Shown here: positions 18,786 through 28,794 of the stretch, piece after piece
How the letters are laid out: every line of letters starts with the position of its first letter
Position numbering within the stretch: the stretch's first letter is position 1
Assembly (NCBI RefSeq): GCF_001038485.1
Contig: NZ_LDUE01000055.1
Span: forward strand, 155,190 to 219,189
Direction: 5' to 3'
DNA length: 64,000 nucleotides
Origin: Ornithinibacillus californiensis
GTDB lineage: Bacteria; Bacillota; Bacilli; Bacillales; Amphibacillaceae
Notes under the pieces: generated by a model
Databases searched by the model: none
Seen by the model: the letters and a program-made list of their open reading frames with translations, nothing else
Told to the model about the DNA's origin: nothing
Position numbers and translations under genes: made by a program

Positions 18786-20252
18786 CTATTTTTCAACTGG
18801 TTGACGATAAATATTTTTCGGGTGTACAATGCTTGGCCTGGTGTTTGCAAATGGTGTAGGCACCCTGATTAAAGTAGTTAACATAGCTTTTGGATTAAAT
18901 GGAATTAACGGCCACATGTAAGGTGTGCGCATCGATCTCAGACTGACTAAGAATAAGATAAATAAGGTAGAACTTATTACGTAACCGTATATTCCAAAGA
19001 ATGCTGTAGCCAGTAATAAAACAACCGTAGCAACCTTATTTGCAACACTGAGTTCATAACTTGGAGTTACATATGATCCAATTGCACTTACAGATATATA
19101 GAGTATTACTTCCGGACTTAGTAACCCAACGTCAATAGCGATTTGTCCAATTAGCACTGCAGCTATTAACCCCATTGCTGTAGATAATGCTGTCGGTGTA
19201 TGAATCGCGGCCATCCTTAGAAACTCAATTCCAATCACACCCAATATGAGTTGAATAACAATTGGAATATTGCCTTCTTCATTTGGACCGATAAATGAGA
19301 ATTCTTTCGGTAATAGTGTGGGGTCCATAACAAACATTAGCCAAGTCGGCAATAAAAATATCGATAAGAATATTGCCAAGAAACGAATCCACCGGATAAA
19401 GGTTCCAATTAACGGTGCTTGGCGATGCTCTTCAGCATGTTGTGAGTGGTGAAAGAAAGTAGTTGGAACAATGATAACACTAGGTGAAGTATCAACTGTT
19501 AGGAGTACATGCCCTTCTAGTAGATGATTGGCTGCAACATCAGGCCTCTCTGTAAACCGAACTAATGGATACGGATTCCATTTACGTTCAACAAGATATT
19601 CTTCTAAGGATTTCTCTGCCATAGTAATACCATCAATATCGATTTTTTCAATCTTTTTTCTAATTAATTCTACTAACCCATCATCGGCAATGTCCTTTAT
19701 ATAAGATAGACAAACATCCGTCTTAGAACGTTCTCCAACCTTTAACATTTCATTCCGAAGACGTTCATCACGAATTCTTCGTCTTGTTAAAGCTGTATTT
19801 TCAATAATATTCTCAGTAAATCCATCTCTTGAACCACGAATTACCCTCTCTGTGTCAGGCTCTTGCGGAGAACGTCCCGGATAACTTCGCACATCAACCG
19901 CATAAGCAAATCGCTCTCCATCAATAAATAACACAATTAACCCAGATAGAATTTGATCGACAGACTCATCTAACGTCTTAATATCAGTGACTTGTTGGTG
20001 AAGTAATCGATTTTTTATAATCTCAGCAACTTTTTTACGTTCTTTTTCCTTTTCATTTAAATTAACTAGTTCTTCAATTATATCCTGGATAATTACACTG
20101 TCGATTAAACCTGTTACATAATACAATTGAACCTCTGTTTTAAGAATCGTGATTGTTCGGAATCCTACATCAAAAGAAGTACCGACACCAACTCTTTCTT
20201 TTAAGTATCGAGCATTTTCTTTGATAATTGCTGAAACGGGGTGTTGAGTCAA
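18786..20252 (-). CDS. spoVAF: Stage V sporulation protein AF
   Basis: GerA-type membrane protein of the spore inner membrane, linked to germination and dipicolinate release. 488 aa: soluble N-terminal region to about 285, then five or more TM segments (about 290-440). It has the family signature PGRSPQEPDTERVIRGSRDGF near residues 125-145. Start is TTG with a strong GGAGG site 7 nt before. It follows spoVAB directly; the usual spoVAC-AD-AE genes are missing between them. Confidence 0.92.
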   Translation of the reverse strand: MTQHPVSAIIKENARYLKERVGVGTSFDVGFRTITILKTEVQLYYVTGLIDSVIIQDIIEELVNLNEKEKERKKVAEIIKNRLLHQQVTDIKTLDESVDQILSGLIVLFIDGERFAYAVDVRSYPGRSPQEPDTERVIRGSRDGFTENIIENTALTRRRIRDERLRNEMLKVGERSKTDVCLSYIKDIADDGLVELIRKKIEKIDIDGITMAEKSLEEYLVERKWNPYPLVRFTERPDVAANHLLEGHVLLTVDTSPSVIIVPTTFFHHSQHAEEHRQAPLIGTFIRWIRFLAIFLSIFLLPTWLMFVMDPTLLPKEFSFIGPNEEGNIPIVIQLILGVIGIEFLRMAAIHTPTALSTAMGLIAAVLIGQIAIDVGLLSPEVILYISVSAIGSYVTPSYELSVANKVATVVLLLATAFFGIYGYVISSTLFILFLVSLRSMRTPYMWPLIPFNPKAMLTTLIRVPTPFANTRPSIVHPKNIYRQPVEK

Positions 20253-20268
20253 TATTAGTCCTCCATTC

Positions 20269-20697
20269 TTAACGTACTAAAATAATCCACTGAAATAACG
20301 ATCCAACTATTTTCCCTAGAACTATCGCCATCATAAGGGTAATTAATTTGTTCTCAAGTCTTATACGTTTTGATAATAATGGGAATACATTCAGAACTTC
20401 TGTCAAAGCAGCTGCAAGCATTCCATTAAAGATCCCGTGAAACGCACCCCAGATAATTAGTAAAATAATAGGATGGTTCCAACTTACATTTGCGAATGAA
20501 AGATAAGTACCCATAAGTGTTCCTAAAACAACACACCCAGTGTAAACCTTTACTAAATGTAATGTTTTAGTTAATTGTATTAACCTTGGAATGATTCCAA
20601 GTACAGTAAGAAATGCAACAAAACCACAACCAACAGCAAGCCCCCCAGAAAAGCCTACGACTATTTGTACGGCATTAATTAGGAAGGTTAGGATCAT
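20269..20697 (-). CDS. spoVAB: Stage V sporulation protein AB
   Basis: Small spore membrane protein, 142 aa and about five TM helices, matching SpoVAB by the stretches GLAVGCGFVAFLTVLGIIPR and GMLAAALTEVLNVFPLL. Part of the SpoVA group that moves dipicolinic acid. The start lies inside the end of spoVAA (23 bp overlap) with only a weak ribosome site, so translation is coupled. Confidence 0.9.
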   Translation of the reverse strand: MILTFLINAVQIVVGFSGGLAVGCGFVAFLTVLGIIPRLIQLTKTLHLVKVYTGCVVLGTLMGTYLSFANVSWNHPIILLIIWGAFHGIFNGMLAAALTEVLNVFPLLSKRIRLENKLITLMMAIVLGKIVGSLFQWIILVR

Positions 20698-21295
20698 TTA
20701 GCTTATTCTCGTGAAAGTTAACATAATCGTCAAGAGATTTCTGATATTTGTAGATTTCTACTTCTAAGGGGCTGGGTTCCTCATTAAACCTCTTCTTAAA
20801 CCAATGGTTAAAAAATAGAATCATGCCTACTCCAAGCCCAAGTGAATAAGGGACTTGTATCCATAAAGGATATTCATTTTCCTCACCTGTCAACAAGAAG
20901 TGTAGTTTTTGTTGAACTGCTTGCATACTAACATCATAGTGAAAGTTAATAATAGTCATCGCTGTACCGATGAACAACAGTAGCCAAACTAGAGCCACAA
21001 TAAATATATTTGGTGACTTTCTGTATTTGTTTATACGTATAATTGTCTGTTCTGGCCCTATTAGTTGGATCTCTAAGTTTGGATAGTTCTCAGTTAAATG
21101 CTTTATGATTAAGAAGCTATCAATAATTACGATTTCCTTATCCTCTTCTGTAATACGATAAATTCTTATTTTCTCTAATTCATTTATGACAGAACGTGAA
21201 TTACATGATATAAATGCTACATCCTTCAGTCGTACCTCCATTGGATTTCTTATTTCTAAATTCTTTTTCATTCGTAAATAAACAATTCCATCCAT
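20675..21295 (-). CDS. spoVAA: Stage V sporulation protein AA
   Basis: 206-aa protein with a soluble N-terminal domain (RNPMEVRLKDVAFI) and two TM helices near 97-115 and 148-165, as in SpoVAA. First gene of the shortened spoVA operon. The ATG at 21293-21295 has a GAGGTG site; a second ATG 4 nt upstream is out of frame. The sigF terminator lies about 165 bp upstream, so it must have its own (expected sigma-G) promoter, which I could not place confidently. Confidence 0.88.
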   Translation of the reverse strand: MDGIVYLRMKKNLEIRNPMEVRLKDVAFISCNSRSVINELEKIRIYRITEEDKEIVIIDSFLIIKHLTENYPNLEIQLIGPEQTIIRINKYRKSPNIFIVALVWLLLFIGTAMTIINFHYDVSMQAVQQKLHFLLTGEENEYPLWIQVPYSLGLGVGMILFFNHWFKKRFNEEPSPLEVEIYKYQKSLDDYVNFHENKLNDPNLPN

Positions 21296-21461
21296 TCATT
21301 TTCACCTCAGGGGAATCATTATCGATACTTGTTAGTATTTGTTTAAAATGAAATATTATTAACTTAGAAGTTAAATCTATTGTTTTTTCACTAAACATAT
21401 TTGCGTCATCCTCACCTAATACCGAACCAAACAGAGGAATCACTAAAGTTACTCCAAGAAA

Positions 21462-21496
21462 AAAGCTGAAGTAGGGTTTCTCCCTACTTCAGCTTT
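21462..21496 (-). terminator. Terminator of the spoIIA operon
   Basis: Perfect 15-bp stem AAAGCTGAAGTAGGG with its complement (21462-21476 and 21482-21496), 5-nt loop, then TTTCTTG on the minus strand. It overlaps the sigF stop codon. Confidence 0.88.
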
Positions 21497-22253
21497 ATGG
21501 ATCCATTTTGTTTTTCATATCAAACAATATCTTCTTTTCTAGTCGGGATACTTGAACTTGAGATATACCGAGTCTTTCCGCGACCTCCGACTGAGTTTTG
21601 TCCTTATAATAACGTAAAAATAAAATTAGTCGTTCCCGTTCACTTAGACCTCGAATTGCTTCTTCTAAGGATAATTTATCAAACCAATTCGAATCTTGAT
21701 CTGCTATTTGATCTAGTAATGTAATAGGGTCTCCATCATTTTCAAAAACTGTTTCATGTATGGAATGAGGAGCCTTTGATGCCTCTTGTGCATGAACAAC
21801 TTCTTCTGGACTAATCTCTAATGCGTCAGCTATTTCATTAATGGTAGGAGATCGTCCATATTGTTTCGTTAGTTCATCTTTTTTCTTACGAATCTTATTT
21901 CCAATTTCCTTTAGTGAACGACTAACCTTCACACTTCCATCATCACGAAGAAATCGCTGGATTTCTCCAATAATCATAGGAACCGCATACGTTGAAAAAC
22001 GCACATCATAGGATAAATCAAATTTATCAATCGATTTGATTAACCCAATACTTCCTATTTGGAAAAGATCGTCTGGGTCATAACCTCTATTCATGAACCG
22101 TTGAACAACCGACCAAACCAATCGAATATTTTTCTCAACTAAGAAGTCACGTGCCTCTTTGTCTCCTTGTTGACTTTTCAGAATATAGGCTTTAACCTGT
22201 TCATCCGTTAATGCTTCATTCCGCTTATCTTGCTTTACATTAACCATAGGCAT
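21495..22253 (-). CDS. sigF: Forespore sigma factor SigF
   Basis: First compartment-specific sigma factor of sporulation, active in the forespore and held by SpoIIAB until released by SpoIIAA. 252 aa with sigma-70 region 2 (EKNIRLVWSVVQRFMNRGYDPDDLFQIGSIGLI), region 3 and region 4 HTH (TQSEVAERLGISQVQVSRLE). Two nearby Met codons (1 and 3) are both possible starts. Third gene of spoIIAA-spoIIAB-sigF. Confidence 0.97.
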   Translation of the reverse strand: MPMVNVKQDKRNEALTDEQVKAYILKSQQGDKEARDFLVEKNIRLVWSVVQRFMNRGYDPDDLFQIGSIGLIKSIDKFDLSYDVRFSTYAVPMIIGEIQRFLRDDGSVKVSRSLKEIGNKIRKKKDELTKQYGRSPTINEIADALEISPEEVVHAQEASKAPHSIHETVFENDGDPITLLDQIADQDSNWFDKLSLEEAIRGLSERERLILFLRYYKDKTQSEVAERLGISQVQVSRLEKKILFDMKNKMDP

Positions 22254-22258
22254 GCATC

Positions 22259-22702
22259 CTAATTATAAACCGTTTTACTTTTAGTAAGCTGCTTTTTCAT
22301 ATGAACAGAGGTTCCTTCGCCATGCTTCGAAAATACTTCAACGGAATCCATAAAATTTTCTATAATAGTAAAGCCCATTCCAGAACGTTCTAACTCAGGC
22401 TTTGAGGTGTATAATGGTTGCCTTGCTTCATCAACATCCTCAATACCGATACCATAGTCCCTAATTGTTAATTCCACTTCTCCATCCTCATGCAAATGGC
22501 AGGTAATTGAAACCTTATGATCCGGTTCATTATTATAGCCATGAATAATGGCGTTAGTAACCGCCTCGGAAACTACCGTTTTAATTTCAGTCAATTCTTC
22601 CATTGTCGGATCAAGTTGTGCTACAAAAGCGGCAACCGTTACCCGAGCAAATGATTCATTTTGGCTGACACTTGAAAACTCTACATGCATCTCATTTCTC
22701 AT
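22259..22702 (-). CDS. spoIIAB: Anti-sigma-F factor / serine kinase SpoIIAB
   Basis: Binds and inhibits SigF and phosphorylates SpoIIAA. 147 aa GHKL ATPase: N-box [19 protein letters not shown] lid start [12 protein letters not shown] and [12 protein letters not shown]. Overlaps spoIIAA by 4 bp and lies 5 bp before sigF. Confidence 0.96.
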   Translation of the reverse strand: MRNEMHVEFSSVSQNESFARVTVAAFVAQLDPTMEELTEIKTVVSEAVTNAIIHGYNNEPDHKVSITCHLHEDGEVELTIRDYGIGIEDVDEARQPLYTSKPELERSGMGFTIIENFMDSVEVFSKHGEGTSVHMKKQLTKSKTVYN

Positions 22703-23052
22703 GAAGCCACCCCCAATGTTTCTAACGCAAACGTTTCATTCTCCTCTAGTCGTATAATCTTAAACATGCCTGACATTTCAAACAAACGTTTGATTGAATG
22801 TGGTATAGAACAAACAACCATTTGTCCTCCCAACTGCAATACTTCCTTATATCGACCTAAGACTACACCTAGCCCTGAACTATCCATAAAACTAACCTGC
22901 TCCAAGTTCAATATTACATGTTTCACTGGATTATGATAAAGCATGTTTTTCCACTCATCACGCAGTGCTTCCGCTTCATGATGATCTAATTCTCCAGCTA
23001 AACGAACAATAAGTATGTCTTCTTTTACTTCAAATGAAAATTCTAGACCCAT
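22699..23052 (-). CDS. spoIIAA: Anti-anti-sigma factor SpoIIAA
   Basis: STAS-domain protein that, when dephosphorylated by SpoIIE, pulls SpoIIAB off SigF. 117 aa with Ser58 (FMDSSGLGV), the residue phosphorylated by SpoIIAB. The ATG at 23050-23052 is preferred because of its strong AAGGAGG site and because it gives the exact family length; the longer frame adds 11 residues. Confidence 0.96.
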   Translation of the reverse strand: MGLEFSFEVKEDILIVRLAGELDHHEAEALRDEWKNMLYHNPVKHVILNLEQVSFMDSSGLGVVLGRYKEVLQLGGQMVVCSIPHSIKRLFEMSGMFKIIRLEENETFALETLGVAS

Positions 23053-23084
23053 TTTAATCCTCCTTACATCCTTATGTAAGTACA

Positions 23085-23113
23085 ATTCGTGATGAAATGG
23101 GTAAAATCCTTCC
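23085..23113 (-). promoter_or_regulatory. Sigma-H promoter of the spoIIA operon
   Basis: Minus strand: AGGATTT (-35, AGGA at 23107-23110) and GAATTG (-10, GAAT at 23085-23088), spaced 18 bp between AGGA and GAAT as in sigma-H promoters. It lies about 33 bp upstream of spoIIAA. TTGTCTAC just upstream is a weak 0A-box match (6/8). B. subtilis spoIIA is driven by sigma-H and Spo0A~P. Confidence 0.7.
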
Positions 23114-23155
23114 TAGTAGACAAAAGAGGCTAAATTCTTACCAAACTAGAAAAAA

Positions 23156-24337
23156 TTAGTCATTCTTCGACAACTTTTGTATGGATCGTTTAAATAAGGC
23201 AAAGACAGACGCTTTGTCCAGGTCTTCTTTTATAACTAAAGGTGTTTCTGAAATTAATTGATCACCATTCTTCACTTGAAGTATTCCTACCTCATCCCCT
23301 CTTTTCAAAGGTAACTCGATCGTATTTAACTTCACAGAGGTCGTTAATTTATCAATTGCTTCCCCTTTTTTAAACACTGTACTAATGGATTGTGAAGCAA
23401 CAACATCTACATGACGTTTCTCAGCTTTCAATAAATTTAGTTCGGTTATTGGTTGATCCTTATCAAAAAGCTTTTTCGTTTCATATGTGTTAAACGCATA
23501 ATCTAACATATTTGATACGGTTGCATTTCTTTCTTTCGGAGTTTCTACGCCCATTACAACAGCCACAACTCGCATATCGCCTTTTTTGGCTGTAGCTGTC
23601 AAGCAATACTTTGCTTCATTAGTGAATCCTGTTTTCAAGCCATCAACACCAGGATAAAATCGAACTAGTTTATTGGTATTTACTAACCAGAATTCGTCTT
23701 CTGTCCCTTTACGTAAGTAATCTTCATAAATAGATGTATAGTTTGTTATGGATTCATAGCTTAATAATTCTTTTGCCATCATGGCCATATCATAAGCAGT
23801 ACTAAAATGATTATCTGCCGGTAAACCAGATGCATTTTGGAACTGAGTATTTTTCAACCCTAATTCCTTGGCCTTATCATTCATCTTTTTGACAAAGCCC
23901 TCTTCACTTCCAGCAATTCTCTCTGCCAGGGCCACACTCGCATCGTTCGCGGAAGCGACAGCAATCCCTTTCAACAAATCCTCTACTTTCATTTCTTCGC
24001 CGGCTTCTAAGAAGATTTGAGAACCACCCATTGATGCAGCATTCTCACTAATACGTATCATTTCATCCTTTTTTAAGGAACCTTTCTCTAATTCTTCCAT
24101 GATTAATAGAAGCGTCATCACCTTTGTCATACTAGCGGGTGGCAACTTCTCGTGCGCTTGCTTTTCAAACAGTATCTTACCTGTATCTCTTTCGATTAAA
24201 ATGCCGGATTTAGCATCGGGAGCTAGATCAAATGTCTCTTCTTTTGGTGACTGATTATTCTCTTCAGCCACTACCGTTATCGTAAATAAGGAACATACGA
24301 AAAATAGTAAACTAATCATCAGAACATATTTTTTCAT
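23156..24337 (-). CDS. dacF: Sporulation D-Ala-D-Ala carboxypeptidase DacF
   Basis: Forespore cortex-modifying DD-carboxypeptidase. Signal peptide about 1-24, S11 domain with SxxK 69-72 (SMTK), the SAN variant of the SxN motif (VASANDA) and KTG in GLKTGFT, then the C-terminal beta domain. 393 aa. Located directly upstream of spoIIAA as in B. subtilis, where late readthrough also transcribes spoIIA. Confidence 0.93.
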   Translation of the reverse strand: MKKYVLMISLLFFVCSLFTITVVAEENNQSPKEETFDLAPDAKSGILIERDTGKILFEKQAHEKLPPASMTKVMTLLLIMEELEKGSLKKDEMIRISENAASMGGSQIFLEAGEEMKVEDLLKGIAVASANDASVALAERIAGSEEGFVKKMNDKAKELGLKNTQFQNASGLPADNHFSTAYDMAMMAKELLSYESITNYTSIYEDYLRKGTEDEFWLVNTNKLVRFYPGVDGLKTGFTNEAKYCLTATAKKGDMRVVAVVMGVETPKERNATVSNMLDYAFNTYETKKLFDKDQPITELNLLKAEKRHVDVVASQSISTVFKKGEAIDKLTTSVKLNTIELPLKRGDEVGILQVKNGDQLISETPLVIKEDLDKASVFALFKRSIQKLSKND

Positions 24338-24426
24338 CTTGTATAACCTCCAGCAATCAATATAACTTTAGGATTACCAAAATTAAACAGTTTTATAAGT
24401 TAATAATAGATAATTTATTAACAATT

Positions 24427-24464
24427 AAAAAAGGAAGTATTTCTTATAGAAACACTCCCTTTTT
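24427..24464 (-). terminator. Terminator after pdp
   Basis: Minus-strand stem AAGGGAGTGTTTC / GAAATACTTCCTT with two G-T pairs and a 5-nt loop, followed by six Ts. Confidence 0.85.
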
Positions 24465-24468
24465 ATTA

Positions 24469-25773
24469 CTATTCTGTTATCGTCCCATAGATAAGTTTTG
24501 GTGCTTCCACCATATCCTTGGAAATAATAATACTGGATTTAATTAGGTCAATTACAGGCTCTACGTGTTCAATATTGGTGTGAAGTGTAAGGAGCAACTC
24601 TCCAACCTGCACTGAATCTCCAACTTTTTTATGTAGTAAAATACCTGCTGAAAGATCAATTTCTGATTCTTTTGTAGCTCTTCCTGCACCTAACATCATT
24701 GCTGCTGTTCCAATTTGATCAGCAATAATAGTTTGAACTGCTCCCGATTGCTCAGCAGTAATGTCGATTTGCTTGTTGGCTTTAGGTAGCAAGTCTGTAT
24801 TATCTATTACAGATGGGTCGCCACCTTGTGACGCAAGGAAGGTTTTAAAATGTTCGTAAGCTTTCCCATTAGCAATATTTTCTTCTAACATGCTTCTTGC
24901 TTCCTCAATACTAGAGGCTTTTTCCGCTAACACGACCATTTGACTACCTAAGACTAAACATAATTCGGTTAAATCTTTCGGTCCTTTTCCTTGTAACGTG
25001 TCAATTGCCTCTTTTACTTCCAAGGAATTTCCGATTGCGAATCCTAATGGTTGACTCATGTCTGATATAACTGCCATTGTATTTCTTCCAACTTGATTTC
25101 CTATAGAAACCATAGCTTTTGCCAATTCCTTTGCATCATCTATTTCTTTCATGAATGCTCCCGCACCAGTCTTTACATCTAAAACAATCGCATCCGCTCC
25201 TGAAGCAATTTTCTTACTCATTATGGAACTAGCAATTAATGGTATAGAGTTCACAGTAGCAGTAACATCACGAAGACTGTATAGCTTTTTGTCTGCGGGT
25301 GTTAGGTTCCCTGTTTGGCCAATTACAGATACTTTATTCTTATTAACCAAATCAATGAATTCTTCATTACTTATCTCGGTGTGAAAGCCAGGTACTGATT
25401 CTAATTTATCTATTGTACCACCAGTATGTCCAAGTCCTCGACCACTCATTTTAGCAACTGGAGCACCGACTGATGCCACAAGCGGAGCAAGTACTAGAGT
25501 AGTTGTATCTCCAACACCACCTGTTGAGTGCTTATCAACCTTAATACCAGATATTGGAGAAAGATCAATTTGATCTCCAGATTCAACCATTGCCTTTGTT
25601 AGGGTTGCTCTTTCTTTCTCATTCATATCTTGAAAGTAAATAGCCATCATTAGAGCACTCACTTGATAATCAGGAATATCTCCTTTTGTATAGCCAGTAA
25701 TGAAGAAGTATATTTCTTCTTCAGTTAATTCCTTTCCGTCCCGTTTCTTCTCAATGATGTCATACATTCTCAT
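24469..25773 (-). CDS. pdp: Pyrimidine-nucleoside phosphorylase
   Basis: Phosphorolysis of uridine, thymidine and deoxyuridine to base plus (deoxy)ribose 1-phosphate. 434 aa with the family signature [17 protein letters not shown] (about 109-125) and the KHSTGGVGD phosphate loop. Clustered with punA and deoB, so all enzymes to reach (deoxy)ribose 5-phosphate are here; in B. subtilis pdp lies elsewhere with dra-nupC. Confidence 0.95.
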   Translation of the reverse strand: MRMYDIIEKKRDGKELTEEEIYFFITGYTKGDIPDYQVSALMMAIYFQDMNEKERATLTKAMVESGDQIDLSPISGIKVDKHSTGGVGDTTTLVLAPLVASVGAPVAKMSGRGLGHTGGTIDKLESVPGFHTEISNEEFIDLVNKNKVSVIGQTGNLTPADKKLYSLRDVTATVNSIPLIASSIMSKKIASGADAIVLDVKTGAGAFMKEIDDAKELAKAMVSIGNQVGRNTMAVISDMSQPLGFAIGNSLEVKEAIDTLQGKGPKDLTELCLVLGSQMVVLAEKASSIEEARSMLEENIANGKAYEHFKTFLASQGGDPSVIDNTDLLPKANKQIDITAEQSGAVQTIIADQIGTAAMMLGAGRATKESEIDLSAGILLHKKVGDSVQVGELLLTLHTNIEHVEPVIDLIKSSIIISKDMVEAPKLIYGTITE

Positions 25774-25790
25774 GACTACACCTCCTTAGG

Positions 25791-26612
25791 TTAAAATGAC
25801 AACGTCTGTACAATTTTTTTAACAAATTGAAGAAAATCTTGCTTTACTTTGTTCGTAGTATCAATTACTTCATCGTGTGTAAGGGGTTGGTCAAGTATAC
25901 CAGCAGCCATATTAGAGATACATGAAATTCCAAGAACCCTCATATTTGCATGATTTGCAACCATTACCTCTGGAACCGTGGACATCCCTACAGCATCACC
26001 ACCCCAAGTTCTTAACATGCGAATCTCTGCTGGAGTTTCATAGGCAGGACCAGTGTTCCCTACATATACCCCTTTTTGTACTTGTAGGCCCAAGTCATTT
26101 GCAGCCATTAATGCATTTTCGATATAAGCTTTATCAAAAGCAGATGACATATCTGGAAAACGTGCTCCCATCTGTTCATCGTTTGGACCGATTAGAGGGC
26201 TAGTTCCCATATTGTTGATTTGGTCTGTAATTATCATTAAATCCCCTGGATTGAAACTCTCATTAATACCGCCAGCAGCGTTAGTAACAATAAGAGATGT
26301 TATCCCAAGTTCTTTCATCACTCGAATTGGAAACGTTACTTGTTGCATTGTATAGCCTTCATAAAAGTGAAAACGACCTTGCATGGCAAGAACTTGTTTA
26401 CCTTCTAGTTCACCTACGACTAACTGACCTTTATGGCCAGAAACAGTAGATTCTGGAAAATGAGGTATCTCGTTATATGGAATAACGACAGGATTCTGTA
26501 TCTCGTCTGCTAACACGCCTAATCCAGAACCAAGAACTAAACCAATCACAGGTTTATTTTTTAACTTTTCTTCAATATATTGACTAGCTTCTTTAATCAT
26601 TGAATATTCCAT
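25791..26612 (-). CDS. punA: Purine-nucleoside phosphorylase
   Basis: Trimeric-type PNP releasing guanine or hypoxanthine from (deoxy)nucleosides. 273 aa with VLGSGLG (phosphate loop), FHFYEGY, VTNAAGGIN and GMSTVPEVMVANHANMRV. The operon partners pdp and deoB are 17 and 15 bp away. Corresponds to B. subtilis pupG. Confidence 0.95.
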   Translation of the reverse strand: MEYSMIKEASQYIEEKLKNKPVIGLVLGSGLGVLADEIQNPVVIPYNEIPHFPESTVSGHKGQLVVGELEGKQVLAMQGRFHFYEGYTMQQVTFPIRVMKELGITSLIVTNAAGGINESFNPGDLMIITDQINNMGTSPLIGPNDEQMGARFPDMSSAFDKAYIENALMAANDLGLQVQKGVYVGNTGPAYETPAEIRMLRTWGGDAVGMSTVPEVMVANHANMRVLGISCISNMAAGILDQPLTHDEVIDTTNKVKQDFLQFVKKIVQTLSF

Positions 26613-26627
26613 CTGAATCTCTCCTAA

Positions 26628-27803
26628 TTAAATCTCATTTAAAAAACTTATTCCATGTGCGGGTAAGGCAACATTGAAATTATCGGCAATCGTTGCGCCG
26701 ATGTCTGCAAATGTTTTTCTTATTGGTAATTCCTTACCTGTATTAATACCTTTATAATGTACAAGTAGTGGTACATATTCACGAGTATGGTCTGTGCCAT
26801 GATGTACCGGGTCATTACCATGATCAGCAGTAATAATTAATAAATCATCGTCTTTTAGTTTGTTTAGTACTTCCGGAAGTCTAGCATCATATGCCTCTAA
26901 AGCTTCCCCGTATCCTTGAGGGTCTCGGCGGTGGCCATATTTGGCATCAAAATCAACAAGATTTAAGAAGCTGATTCCATTAAAGTCCAAATCCATTGAG
27001 TCCACTAATTTCGTCATGCCGTCATCATTATCTACTGTACGAATAGATTTGGTAACACCTTCACCGTCATAAATATCTGAGATTTTTCCAATTGCAATAA
27101 CATCGAACTTTTCATCCTTTAATGTATTCATCACTGTCTTACCAAAAGGCTTAAGTGCATAATCATGACGGTTAGAAGTACGTTCAAAAGCACCTGGTTT
27201 ACCTAAAAAAGGTCGAGCAATAACTCTCCCTACCATATACTTTTCATCTAAAGTAAGTTCTCGGGCAATCTCACAAATTCGATATTGTTCTTCAATTGGA
27301 ATAACTTCCTCATGCGCGGCAATTTGTAACACAGAATCAGCTGATGTATAGACTATAAGTGCTCCTGTTTGCAAATGTTCTGGGCCAAGTTCATCTAAAA
27401 TCGCAGTCCCTGAAGCCGGCTTATTACCAATAACTTTACGGCCCGTCTTACTTTCTAATTCCTGAATTAATTCATCAGGAAAACCGTCAGGAAAAGTTTG
27501 AAAAGGAGTATCGATGTGAAGTCCCATAATCTCCCAATGACCTGTCATCGTATCTTTTCCATTCGATGCTTCTTGCATCTTTGTATAATGTGCCTTAGGG
27601 GTTACCTTTTTTTCAATTCCTTTAATTTCTCTTATATTACTTAGTCCTAGTTCACCCATATTTGGCATATGTAAGCCATTCATATGTTCAGCAATATGTC
27701 CTAACGTATCAGCACCTATGTCATTAAATTTATCAGCATCTGGCGCTTCGCCAATACCAACTGAATCCATGACTATTAAAAAAACGCGATTAAATTTACT
27801 CAT
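26628..27803 (-). CDS. deoB: Phosphopentomutase
   Basis: Interconverts (deoxy)ribose 1- and 5-phosphate; alkaline-phosphatase superfamily with two Mn sites. 391 aa; metal/phospho motifs [12 protein letters not shown] (N-terminal Asp), KDTMTGHWE (nucleophile Thr), ADHGNDP and THRDYVPLLV-type [10 protein letters not shown] are visible. Called drm in B. subtilis. Start has a GGGAGG site. Confidence 0.95.
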   Translation of the reverse strand: MSKFNRVFLIVMDSVGIGEAPDADKFNDIGADTLGHIAEHMNGLHMPNMGELGLSNIREIKGIEKKVTPKAHYTKMQEASNGKDTMTGHWEIMGLHIDTPFQTFPDGFPDELIQELESKTGRKVIGNKPASGTAILDELGPEHLQTGALIVYTSADSVLQIAAHEEVIPIEEQYRICEIARELTLDEKYMVGRVIARPFLGKPGAFERTSNRHDYALKPFGKTVMNTLKDEKFDVIAIGKISDIYDGEGVTKSIRTVDNDDGMTKLVDSMDLDFNGISFLNLVDFDAKYGHRRDPQGYGEALEAYDARLPEVLNKLKDDDLLIITADHGNDPVHHGTDHTREYVPLLVHYKGINTGKELPIRKTFADIGATIADNFNVALPAHGISFLNEI

Positions 27804-27900
27804 ATTTAAAACCTCCCAATCTTATGTTGTCTATTTTCCAGAGAAATATAGACATAAACCGAAAAATAGGATGTCAGACAACTTTTTCGAAAAAAGAAAT

Positions 27901-28791
27901 CTATGCACGTGGATGATATGATTTATACATATCTTTTAATCTTGTTTTCGTAACATGTGTATAGATTTGAGTCGTTGAAATATCTGAATGCCCTAACATT
28001 TCTTGTACGGCACGTAAATCCGCACCATTTTCTAGTAAATGTGTTGCGAATGAATGTCTAAGTGTATGTGGTGTTATCTCTTTTGTGATATTTGCTTCAG
28101 TTGCTAATTTTTTAAGTATTTTCCAAAACCCTTGTCTTGTCATTGGTCTACCGTGTTGATTTAAGAATAGTATATTCTCATCTCTATTCTTTTTTAATAG
28201 ATTACGTCTAGCATATTTCAAATAATCTTCTATCGCTTTTTGTGCTACATCCCCTAGAGGTACTATCCTTTCCTTAGATCCTTTACCAAAGCATCGTACA
28301 AATCCCATCGTTAAGTGTAAATCTTCTGTTTTTAACGAAATAAGTTCACTCACTCTGAGTCCGGTAGCGTAAATTAGTTCGAGCATTGCTTTGTTTCGGA
28401 TACTCAAAGGAGAGTTCCCTTTAATTTCTAGTAGCTTGTCTACATCAGCAATAGATAAAACATCAGGTAATTTTCTCTCTTTTTTTGGTGTTTCAATATG
28501 TAAGGTTGCATCATGTTTTACTACTTCTTCACGTAGTAAAAAATGGTGAAACTGACGAATGGAAGATATTGATCTTGCAATAGTAGCTGCTGATTTCCCT
28601 TCATCTCTTAACTTGTACAAGAAATGAATGATGTCAGTTCGATTAACCTCATTCCATGAGGTGTGTTCCTCTGATTGGATGCTTTCTGTGTATCTTTGTA
28701 AATCTCTCTTGTATGATTTCAATGTATTATCGGATAAACCCCGTTCGACTTGCAGATAATGAAAAAAATCATTATACGCATGATTTAGCAT
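27901..28791 (-). CDS. xerD: Site-specific tyrosine recombinase XerD
   Basis: Resolves chromosome dimers at dif with XerC/CodV (called RipX in B. subtilis). 296 aa; N-terminal SAM-like domain, catalytic Arg in TGLRVSEL, Lys in GKGSKER, [10 protein letters not shown], and the nucleophile Tyr in [10 protein letters not shown]. Adjacent to yqzK and fur as in B. subtilis, so it is the housekeeping recombinase, not a phage integrase. Confidence 0.95.
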   Translation of the reverse strand: MLNHAYNDFFHYLQVERGLSDNTLKSYKRDLQRYTESIQSEEHTSWNEVNRTDIIHFLYKLRDEGKSAATIARSISSIRQFHHFLLREEVVKHDATLHIETPKKERKLPDVLSIADVDKLLEIKGNSPLSIRNKAMLELIYATGLRVSELISLKTEDLHLTMGFVRCFGKGSKERIVPLGDVAQKAIEDYLKYARRNLLKKNRDENILFLNQHGRPMTRQGFWKILKKLATEANITKEITPHTLRHSFATHLLENGADLRAVQEMLGHSDISTTQIYTHVTKTRLKDMYKSYHPRA

Positions 28792-28794
28792 TCT

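Noticed and set aside
21305..21330. Possible Fur box (AATCATTATCGATA) upstream of spoVAA
   Set aside because: Only half of the Fur 19-bp repeat is present, and iron control of a spore gene is not expected.
21201..21443. 80-aa minus-strand frame upstream of spoVAA
   Set aside because: Overlaps the spoVAA start out of frame, uses the same ribosome site with an ATG 4 nt upstream, and its product looks random. spoVAA in the other frame is clearly real.
27901..28791. Tyrosine recombinase as evidence of a phage or integrative element
   Set aside because: It is the housekeeping XerD by sequence and by its fur-yqzK-xerD-deoB context.
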